This document shows positions 1 through 5,417 of a stretch of DNA of 9,409 bases, one piece after another. The stretch's first letter is position 1. The number at the start of each line of letters is the position of its first letter. Source of the DNA: Paludibacteraceae bacterium (GTDB lineage: Bacteria; Bacteroidota; Bacteroidia; Bacteroidales; Paludibacteraceae); the NCBI GenBank assembly GCA_904502115.1, contig CAJGDW010000052.1:1-9409 (forward strand). The letters run 5' to 3'. A model generated the notes under the pieces. That model saw nothing but the letters and a program-made list of their open reading frames with translations. It was not told the DNA's origin and did no database searches. The position numbers and the translations under genes are program-made.

Positions 1-890
1 ATACAGCACTAAAAGGATTAGGTATTGCATTAATTACGCCCTTTACTGATAACGACGAGGTAGATTATACCGCATTGGCACGTCTTATCGACTATCAAGT
101 AAGCAATGGCGTAGACTACATGGTTATTTTAGGAACCACAGGCGAAACACCTACATTGAGTGAAGAAGAGAAAGCAGAAGTAACTCGTTTTGCTATTGAA
201 CGCATTGCAGGACGTGTTCCCGTTGTTTTAGGAGTAGGTGGTAATAATACTGCAGCGTTGGTAAAACGCCTTAAAAACGATCCTTTAACTGGTGTTGATG
301 CTATTTTATCGGTTGTTCCTTATTACAATAAACCCTCGCAAGAAGGTATCTATCAACACTATGCTGCTATAGCAGAGGCTTCTCCTGTACCTGTTATTAT
401 GTACAACGTACCTGGCAGAACCGGTGTAAACATGACTCCCGAATTAACCCTTCGTTTGGCAAAAGATTTTCCCGAAAAATTAGTGGCCATTAAAGAAGCA
501 TCTGGCAATTTGGCCCAAATGGAAACCATTATCAAAGATAAACCAGCCGATTTCTTGGTAATTTCTGGTGATGATGGTTTGGCCTTCCCATTGATTACGT
601 TGGGTGGAGCAGGCGTTATTTCGGTAATAGGCAATGCATTCCCTCGTGAGTTTGGTAGAATGGTGCGCCTAACCTTGGCTGGCGATTACGATAATGCCCG
701 TGCTATTCATCACCAATTTTTAGACCTATTTAGCTTGTTGTTTGTAGATGGCAACCCTGCTGGTGTTAAGAGTATGCTCAATGCCATGGGATACATTGAA
801 AACCGTCTTCGTTTGCCTTTGGTGCCAACGCGTATTACTACGTACGAGAAGATTCGTCAGGTACTTGATGGTTTAAATATCAAATGCTAA
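1..890 (+). CDS. dapA: 4-hydroxy-tetrahydrodipicolinate synthase (DapA), 5'-partial
   Basis: This enzyme condenses pyruvate with aspartate semialdehyde in the cytosol, the first committed step to lysine and diaminopimelate. The reading frame is open from base 3 and begins TALKGLGIALITPF, a normal DapA N-terminus, so only about one to four residues including the start codon lie outside the window. A TTG at 75 is internal and not the start. The 295 visible residues match the family's usual length of about 292-297. Visible landmarks are GTTGE (substrate-binding threonines, 132-146), PYYNKPSQEG, MYNVPGRTG (catalytic Tyr and carboxylate-binding Arg), and the Schiff-base lysine in AIKEASGN (codon 492-494). 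The stop is TAA at 888-890. The lysine-site residues equivalent to E. coli His53, His56 and Glu84 read Glu, Lys and Ala, suggesting weak or no feedback by lysine (inference). The gene converges on the minus-strand phosphoesterase, and a repeat element follows its stop directly. Confidence 0.96.
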   Translation, partial: TALKGLGIALITPFTDNDEVDYTALARLIDYQVSNGVDYMVILGTTGETPTLSEEEKAEVTRFAIERIAGRVPVVLGVGGNNTAALVKRLKNDPLTGVDAILSVVPYYNKPSQEGIYQHYAAIAEASPVPVIMYNVPGRTGVNMTPELTLRLAKDFPEKLVAIKEASGNLAQMETIIKDKPADFLVISGDDGLAFPLITLGGAGVISVIGNAFPREFGRMVRLTLAGDYDNARAIHHQFLDLFSLLFVDGNPAGVKSMLNAMGYIENRLRLPLVPTRITTYEKIRQVLDGLNIKC

Positions 891-1081
891 ATAGTCCATT
901 TTAAAGGGTGCTTTTGTCGTTGTGCTTGTGCTCAAAATGCTCATTTGCTTACAGCGATTCTGCTCATGCTCGGGATAATAAGTGAACTTATTCTCCTCTC
1001 GCTTAATCGCAGAATTACTCAAGTAAACTCCGCTTTTTCGCACGGCGCACGCCTAAAAATCCCTCCTTTAAAATGAACTAT
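891..1081. repeat. MITE-like intergenic element with 17-bp terminal inverted repeats
   Basis: A 191-bp non-coding block begins directly after the dapA stop. Its left end (891-907, atagtccattttaaagg) is matched in inverted orientation at its right end (1065-1081, cctttaaaatgaactat) at 16 of 17 positions. The interior has smaller palindromes: aataag/cttatt around a 4-nt loop (977-992), ttact/agtaa (1015-1026), and a gcgatt (954-959)/aatcgc (1005-1010) pair. No open reading frame was seen. TAAAT occurs at both borders (888-892 and 1081-1085), which could be a target duplication but overlaps the dapA stop and the AT-rich ends. The paired ends and clean boundary suggest a non-autonomous mobile or RUP/MITE-type repeat. 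Alternatively it is a structured 3' UTR of dapA. Copy number in the genome is unknown here. Confidence 0.55.
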
Positions 1082-1099
1082 AAATAAGTAACAGTACTC

Positions 1100-1137
1100 A
1101 ATAAAAAAATCTCAGCGGTTGCTGAGATTTTTTTATT
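1100..1137. terminator. Bidirectional intrinsic terminator between dapA and the phosphoesterase gene
   Basis: A perfect 17-bp inverted repeat (1100-1116 and 1121-1137) surrounds the 4-nt loop GGTT. The core is the stem ATCTCAGC/GCTGAGAT, flanked by seven A on one side (1103-1109) and seven T on the other (1128-1134). It therefore gives a hairpin plus U-tract on either strand, as expected between convergent genes. For dapA the transcript would first pass through the 191-bp repeat. Confidence 0.93.
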
Positions 1138-1140
1138 TCT

Positions 1141-1168
1141 AGTGACAAGTGACAACCGCGGAGCGGTT
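1141..1168. repeat. Tandem AGTGACA repeat and small GC-rich hairpin
   Basis: Two direct copies of AGTGACA (1141-1147, 1148-1154) are followed by the hairpin AACCGC-GGA-GCGGTT (1154-1168). It lies downstream of the phosphoesterase stop on that gene's strand and has no T-run, so it is not a classical terminator. It resembles the short interspersed palindromes common in Bacteroidetes spacers. No function can be assigned. Confidence 0.5.
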
Positions 1169-1181
1169 CCTAACTAGCGAC

Positions 1182-1227
1182 AACTTTAATAGAACTTTAT
1201 TCCGAGGAATAAAGTTCTATTAAAGTT
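1182..1227. repeat. Perfect 46-bp palindrome spanning the phosphoesterase stop codon
   Basis: Two exact 22-bp inverted arms (1182-1203 and 1206-1227) are separated by only the dinucleotide GA. The right arm encodes the last residues of the minus-strand phosphoesterase (about TLIELYSS). The left arm holds the end of the last Glu codon, the TAA stop (1197-1199) and 15 nt of 3' UTR. In mRNA the stop codon would sit inside a very long AU-rich hairpin. No U-tract follows it on the minus strand, so it is probably an mRNA-stabilising or RNA-processing structure, or the scar of a fold-back duplication. Confidence 0.9.
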
Positions 1228-2330
1228 ATTTCTGGTTTCATGCCGATGCGCATGGGAAAACCAACGTATCCCAGACCACGATTTACGTGCAAGTATTGGT
1301 CGCCTTGTTGGTAGGTTCCGTCCCAATAGGGATGCATTAAAGAGGCAGGCGATAGGTGCAAACCCCAAAAATCAATGCCCATTTGCATGGCATGCGTATG
1401 GCCGCTTAATGTTAGCAATACATTTTTGTGTTGCCTGATGGAATCTTTCCAAGCAATGGGATCGTGCGATAACATAACAGCCATAACGCTGTCTGGTACG
1501 CTTTGCATGGCTTTGCTCACATTTCCGTACGAACCAAATGGGGGACGACTAATGTTTTGTACTCCACAAAGGTAGATAGAATCTTGTCCTCTTCTGATAA
1601 CTACCGATGAATCGTTTAGCAGTTGAAAACCTAATTTCTTGAAAGCATCGTTTACAGCAAGGGTATTTTGTAAAGAGTCAATATCATTGCGCCATTTGTA
1701 ATGCGAATAATCGTGATTTCCTTTGCATGCCCATTTCCCATCAGGTGCTTTTATTTGCTTAAACAATTTTGACCAACCTTCTGTTTCTTCGGCATAGCAA
1801 TTTACTAAATCGCCTGTAAAGACAATTAAATCGGGTTTTAACGCCTGAATGTATTGTGGTAGGGTTCGAATCCAATATTCGTCTTTTAATAAACTACCTA
1901 AATGTAAATCAGATAGTTGTACAATGCGATAACCGTCAAAAGAATGGGGGATTTGCGATGATTGAATGGTAACTGTTCTGGTTTCTATTTGCGTTCTGCC
2001 AATGCACAAACCATACATAACCAATATAAACCCTATGGTCGCCAAAGTTACCCCTGTGCGATGTTTATTGAAGAGACCAAAGGGTAGGTATAACCATTTT
2101 GGAACATAAATTGCAAAAAATATGGTTCCAAAAATAAGCACGGGCATCATGTGTGTAGCATAAAGCATGCCTATGCCCATGCCAATAATGGACAGGATAA
2201 ACAACGTGTTACTAATAATTTGTGTATAAAGTAAAACCTTGTTTTTTTGTTTTATAGCTCGACGCCATAATAGAAAATCGGGCAATACACAAAGCAGTAA
2301 AACGCCTAGTATATAAACTATAAGGTGCAT
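1197..2330 (-). CDS. Membrane-anchored calcineurin-like metallophosphoesterase
   Basis: This 377-residue protein has about four hydrophobic segments at the N-terminus (roughly 3-22, 33-57, 61-87, 93-111), then a calcineurin-like phosphoesterase domain. All metal-binding blocks are present in order: D141-x-H143 (SDLHLG), GDLVN (173-177), GNHD (204-207), SHDP (288-291) and GHTH (310-313). An active di-metal enzyme is therefore expected. The architecture resembles YkuE/YaeI-type phosphoesterases, but the substrate cannot be read from sequence. Candidates are a lipid-linked phosphate, a UDP-sugar or a nucleotide. The catalytic domain should lie at the membrane surface, side unknown. The ATG at 2328-2330 is preferred because later Met codons would remove the first membrane segment. 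This start overlaps the 3' end of clpC by 13 nt, implying one transcript and possible translational coupling. The C-terminal codons lie in a perfect palindrome. Confidence 0.88.
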   Translation of the reverse strand: MHLIVYILGVLLLCVLPDFLLWRRAIKQKNKVLLYTQIISNTLFILSIIGMGIGMLYATHMMPVLIFGTIFFAIYVPKWLYLPFGLFNKHRTGVTLATIGFILVMYGLCIGRTQIETRTVTIQSSQIPHSFDGYRIVQLSDLHLGSLLKDEYWIRTLPQYIQALKPDLIVFTGDLVNCYAEETEGWSKLFKQIKAPDGKWACKGNHDYSHYKWRNDIDSLQNTLAVNDAFKKLGFQLLNDSSVVIRRGQDSIYLCGVQNISRPPFGSYGNVSKAMQSVPDSVMAVMLSHDPIAWKDSIRQHKNVLLTLSGHTHAMQMGIDFWGLHLSPASLMHPYWDGTYQQGDQYLHVNRGLGYVGFPMRIGMKPEITLIELYSSE

Positions 2331-4915
2331 TCTATTTGTTGACTTTCTGGGTTAACATCGACCGTAAAGGTGCTTCCAGTTGGTATATCTTCGCTTACCA
2401 ATTTCTCAGAAATGGCATTTTCGATGTATTTCTGAATGGTGCGTTTAAGCGGACGGGCGCCAAATTGCAAATCGTAACCTTCGGTAGCCATCTTATTTTT
2501 GGCGACATCGGTTACAACAAGTTGATAACCAATTTCTTGGATGCGTTCCAATACTTTAGCCAATTCGATATCGATAATTTGGATGATATCTTCTTGCTTC
2601 AATTGGTCAAAGATAATAATCTCATCGATACGATTTAAAAATTCGGGCGAAAAATTCTTTTGCAAGGCCTTGCGAATGACACCTTGGGCATACGATGTGT
2701 CTGCCTGACGTGCTGCGGTAGCAAATCCGACGCCTTGGCCAAAATCTTTTACCTGGCGGGTACCGATGTTCGATGTCATGATGATAATGGTGTTCTTAAA
2801 GTCCACCTTTCTGCCATTGCTATCGGTTAGGCAACCTTCGTCCAATACTTGCAACAGCAAGTTGAATACATCGGGGTGTGCCTTTTCAATTTCGTCGAAC
2901 AACACAATAGAATAGGGGTTGCGGCGTACTTTTTCGGTAAGCTGACCGCCTTCTTCGTAACCCACGTATCCGGGAGGCGCTCCAATTAGGCGCGATACAC
3001 TGTATTTCTCCATGTATTCGCTCATGTCAACGCGAATAAGCCCATTGTTGGTGGGGAACATAAAGTCGTTTAACACCTTGGTTAAGTAGGTTTTACCTAC
3101 ACCTGTAGGGCCTAAGAACATAAACGAACCAATGGGGCGGTTAGGGTCTTTTAATCCAACGCGGTTGCGCAAAATGGCTTTGCTTAGCAAATCGATGGCG
3201 CCATCTTGGCCAATTACTTTGCTTTTTAGCGTACTGTTTAAGCGGCGCAATTGGGTGTATTCGGTTTCTGCAATGCGGCTTACAGGTACGCCCGACATCA
3301 TTGAAACTACCTCTGCCACTTTTTCGGCATCGATGGTAACGGCATTCTTTTTCGATTCATTTTCCCAAGCAGCTTGTTGTTGGCTAAGTTCTGCTTGCAA
3401 GGCTTGACTCTTGTCTTTGTATTCGTTGGCCAATTTAAAATCTTCGTCTTGTACTGCCTTCAGTTTTAGTTGGTTAGCTTCGGCAATTTGCTTTTGCAAC
3501 TCGATAATAACGGGTGGAGTAGAACAATCCAACAAGTGGGTACGCGAACCAGCCTCGTCTAAGGCATCGATGGCTTTATCGGGGAAGGCACGGTCAGTAA
3601 TGTATCGGTTGGTTAAATCGACGCAAGCTTCCAATGCATCGTCGGTATAAATTACATTGTGGTGCTCTTCGTAACGCTTTTTAATGTTGCGTAAAATGGT
3701 CAATGTTTCGTCTGCAGTAGTGGCAGGAACCACAATTTTTTGGAAACGACGTTCCAAAGCACCATCTTTTTCAATGCTTTGGCGGTATTCGTTCAATGTG
3801 GTTGCTCCAATGCACTGAAATTTGCCACGTGCCAAGGCGGGTTTCATCATGTTGGCGGCATCTAAACTGCCAGGAGTAGACCCTGCACCAATAATGGTGT
3901 GTATTTCGTCGATAAATACAATGATTTCGGGAGCAGTTTCCAATTCCTTAAGGATTTTTTTAAGGCGTTCTTCAAACTGTCCACGGTATTTGGTACCTGC
4001 CACAAGCGATGCTAAATCGAGGCTGACAATGCGTTTGTTAAGCAATACATGAGGTGCATTGTGCGATGCAATGCGTGTTGCCAGCCCTTCTACAATAGAC
4101 GATTTGCCCACACCAGGTTCGCCAATCAACACGGGGTTGTTCTTTTTACGACGGCTTAAAATTTGTGCCAAACGCTCGATTTCTACCTCGCGGCCTACTA
4201 CTGGATCTAACTCGCCGTTGTTGGCAGCTTCGGTTAAATCGTACGCAAACGAGTCTAGAACGGGTGTTTTAGACTTTGTTTTGTTGGTTTTGACCGATGT
4301 AGTATTGCCATTTTTATTGGCCACATTGCGTTGAAGGGTATTGTCATCCTCGTCTTCTTCTTGAAAATCGGCAGGCATGTCAGCTCCTGCCAACGAGGTG
4401 TCAAAATCTTCGTCTTCTTCTGTGTATTCGTCAAAATATTCGTCGGTTTCGTGGCTGTCGTGAGGCAAGTCGGCAAACGAATCATTTTGCGCCAAAAGTA
4501 GGTCTTTTACCGTATTGTAGTTGATGCCTTCGTATTCAAATAGGGTATTGATTAGGTTGCTTTTTTCTTTCAAAAAAGCCAATAGAAGGTGTTCAGAATC
4601 AACCAATTCGCTTTTTAGCGCTTTGGCCTCTAGTTGGGCAAAATTTAAAATCTTCTCGGTGGTCGATAAGGGTTTGATTTGTGCCAATTCCACCTCGTCG
4701 CTTGTTTGAATAGAAGCTTCGATGCGGTGTTTGATATTGAGCAAATCAATATTTAAATCGGTAATTAGCTGGAAAGCATTGCCGCTGCCATCGCGAATGA
4801 TGCCCATGAACAAGTGTTCGGGGTATAATCGATTGTTACCCAGTCGAAAAGCCTCTTCGTAGGCATACTGAATAATGCTATCTAAATTTGCAGAATGTTT
4901 TTTATCCATGCTCAT
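2318..4915 (-). CDS. clpC: ATP-dependent Clp protease ATPase subunit ClpC
   Basis: This 865-residue Hsp100 unfoldase is expected to form a hexameric cytosolic ring that unfolds proteins and passes them to ClpP. Domains in order: double Clp_N repeat (about 9-140); a long acidic, low-complexity linker (about 150-195); AAA+ D1 with Walker A GEPGVGKS (265-272), Walker B IIVFIDE (331-337), pore-loop KYRG (309-312) and arginine finger ERRF (388-391); a short middle region with a UVR-like motif around DFKLANEYKD (492-501); AAA+ D2 with Walker A GPTGVGKT (602-609), Walker B SIVLFDE (669-675), pore-loop GYVG (649-652) and sensor-2 GARPLKR (819-825). A VGF tripeptide (729-731) sits where ClpP-docking loops lie. 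The short middle domain and VGF loop separate it from ClpB. The start is ATG at 4913-4915; ATG two codons downstream is an alternative. The stop is TAG at 2318-2320, inside the next gene. Confidence 0.95.
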   Translation of the reverse strand: MSMDKKHSANLDSIIQYAYEEAFRLGNNRLYPEHLFMGIIRDGSGNAFQLITDLNIDLLNIKHRIEASIQTSDEVELAQIKPLSTTEKILNFAQLEAKALKSELVDSEHLLLAFLKEKSNLINTLFEYEGINYNTVKDLLLAQNDSFADLPHDSHETDEYFDEYTEEDEDFDTSLAGADMPADFQEEDEDDNTLQRNVANKNGNTTSVKTNKTKSKTPVLDSFAYDLTEAANNGELDPVVGREVEIERLAQILSRRKKNNPVLIGEPGVGKSSIVEGLATRIASHNAPHVLLNKRIVSLDLASLVAGTKYRGQFEERLKKILKELETAPEIIVFIDEIHTIIGAGSTPGSLDAANMMKPALARGKFQCIGATTLNEYRQSIEKDGALERRFQKIVVPATTADETLTILRNIKKRYEEHHNVIYTDDALEACVDLTNRYITDRAFPDKAIDALDEAGSRTHLLDCSTPPVIIELQKQIAEANQLKLKAVQDEDFKLANEYKDKSQALQAELSQQQAAWENESKKNAVTIDAEKVAEVVSMMSGVPVSRIAETEYTQLRRLNSTLKSKVIGQDGAIDLLSKAILRNRVGLKDPNRPIGSFMFLGPTGVGKTYLTKVLNDFMFPTNNGLIRVDMSEYMEKYSVSRLIGAPPGYVGYEEGGQLTEKVRRNPYSIVLFDEIEKAHPDVFNLLLQVLDEGCLTDSNGRKVDFKNTIIIMTSNIGTRQVKDFGQGVGFATAARQADTSYAQGVIRKALQKNFSPEFLNRIDEIIIFDQLKQEDIIQIIDIELAKVLERIQEIGYQLVVTDVAKNKMATEGYDLQFGARPLKRTIQKYIENAISEKLVSEDIPTGSTFTVDVNPESQQIECTL

Positions 4916-4953
4916 AATTCATACATTTTTATGTACTACTGCAAATTTTGTGC

Positions 4954-4984
4954 CAAAGTTTGTGCGAGCCGAGAGCAGAGTCAA
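4954..4984 (-). promoter_or_regulatory. Candidate clpC promoter (Bacteroidetes sigma-ABfr type)
   Basis: Read on the minus strand, a TTG (4982-4984) is followed after 20 nt by AAACTTTG (4954-4961). This fits the Bacteroidetes pattern TTG-N19/21-TAnnTTTG with one mismatch in the -7 box. It would place transcription start roughly 30 nt upstream of the clpC ATG. The TTG lies inside a palindromic repeat (4975-5001), so the repeat may supply the -33 element. A second, poorer -7-like box, AAAATTTG, lies closer to the gene without a TTG at the right distance. Confidence 0.3.
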
Positions 4985-5127
4985 GCTTGCTTGAACTCTG
5001 CCGAGGCGAAGCCAAACTTCATGAAATGCGCAGCATTGAGTAAAAATTTGTCGCTCGTCGCTTGTCACAAATGAATCGGTCACTGAGCCTGTCGAATCTT
5101 TGTGCAAGTCGAGAGCAGAAACCAAAC
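4961..5127. repeat. Direct repeat pair, one copy carrying a hairpin insert
   Basis: The block TGTGCGAGCCGAGAGCAGAG (4961-4980) recurs as TGTGCAAGTCGAGAGCAGAA (5101-5120), 17 of 20 identical and offset by 140 bp. After the shared part both copies reach a (G/A)CCAAAC word (5011-5017 and 5121-5127). In the left copy a hairpin segment comes first: GCAGAGTCAAG (4975-4985), loop CTTG, CTTGAACTCTGC (4990-5001), with one bulged base. This resembles the CCGAGAGCAGAG/CTCTGCCGAGGCG repeats I recall from other Bacteroidales spacers (memory, not checked). No coding potential is evident. Confidence 0.6.
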
Positions 5128-5146
5128 GGTCCCTGAGCTTGTCGAA
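5077..5146. repeat. Two copies of a CTGAGC(C/T)TGTCGAA interspersed repeat
   Basis: Copy one (5077-5096, CGGTCACTGAGCCTGTCGAA) and copy two (5127-5146, CGGTCCCTGAGCTTGTCGAA) agree at 18 of 20 positions and lie 50 bp apart in the same orientation. Copy two extends into GGGCCC, giving an imperfect hairpin GGTCCCT/AGGGCCC (5129-5152). Sequences of this type are, to my knowledge, frequent interspersed intergenic motifs in Bacteroidetes and other phyla. Their function is not established. Confidence 0.7.
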
Positions 5147-5151
5147 GGGCC

Positions 5152-5183
5152 CGATTCACCGATTAGTCGATTAGTCGATTCAC
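5152..5183. repeat. Octamer array A: four in-phase 8-bp units
   Basis: Four contiguous 8-bp units occur here: CGATTCAC (5152), CGATTAGT (5160), CGATTAGT (5168) and CGATTCAC (5176), an A-B-B-A order. Every unit starts with CGATT and differs only in its last three bases. Two loose relatives follow out of phase (CGATTATG at 5194, CGATTCAT at 5208). The rest of 5184-5249 shows no gene or clear signal. Confidence 0.85.
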
Positions 5184-5249
5184 CATCGCGCAGCGATTAT
5201 GTTTCGGCGATTCATCTTTCGACCTCCACCAAATGTCGTCAGATTGAAT

Positions 5250-5316
5250 CGCCTCAACGACTAAACGCCTAAACGCCTAAACAACGAATCACCGACTCAC
5301 CGCATCACCGAATCAC
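5250..5316. repeat. Octamer array B: eight 8-bp units with one 3-nt interruption
   Basis: The units are CGCCTCAA (5250), CGACTAAA (5258), CGCCTAAA (5266), CGCCTAAA (5274), a CAA interruption (5282-5284), then CGAATCAC (5285), CGACTCAC (5293), CGCATCAC (5301) and CGAATCAC (5309). All fit CG-(A/C)(A/C)-T-(A/C)-A-(A/C). The first half mostly ends in TAAA and the second half ends in TCAC. The array ends about 30 bp before the likely gyrA promoter. It is not a CRISPR, since there are no long repeats or unique spacers. Confidence 0.85.
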
Positions 5317-5342
5317 CAATTAGAAAAAACCATCAATAAACT

Positions 5343-5373
5343 TTGGTAGAGTGCAGATTTTTTTGTAATTTAG
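5343..5373 (+). promoter_or_regulatory. Candidate gyrA promoter
   Basis: TTG at 5343-5345, a 20-nt gap and TAATTTAG at 5366-5373 fit the Bacteroidetes TTG-N19/21-TAnnTTTG promoter with one mismatch. It predicts a leader of about 40 nt. The leader is A-rich and AT-rich (ACAAAAATATTATCATAAAA region) with no Shine-Dalgarno sequence before the ATG at 5418, as is typical of this phylum. Confidence 0.42.
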
Positions 5374-5417
5374 TGCGATTTTTAGACACAACAAAAATAT
5401 TATCATAAAAACAAAAA

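Noticed and set aside
75..890. TTG at 75 as the dapA start
   Set aside because: The frame is open upstream and encodes the conserved DapA N-terminus (GLGIALITPF), so the true start lies just outside the window.
1182..1227. The 46-bp palindrome as an intrinsic terminator of the phosphoesterase gene
   Set aside because: The stem is AT-rich and has no T-run after it on the minus strand. The hairpin at 1100-1137 is the better terminator.
2318..4915. ClpB disaggregase instead of ClpC
   Set aside because: The region between the AAA+ modules is short with a UVR-like motif and not a long ClpB coiled coil. A VGF ClpP-docking tripeptide is also present in D2.
4919..5125. 68-residue minus-strand open frame upstream of clpC
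   Set aside because: It runs through the degenerate repeats and the likely clpC promoter, has no recognisable domain, and its composition follows the repeats.
5152..5316. Octamer arrays as a CRISPR array
   Set aside because: Units are 8 bp and contiguous, with no 25-40 bp repeats or unique spacers and no cas genes nearby.
5338..5345. AAACTTTG as the gyrA -7 box
   Set aside because: No TTG lies 19-21 nt upstream. The TTG at 5343-5345 with TAATTTAG at 5366-5373 has better spacing.
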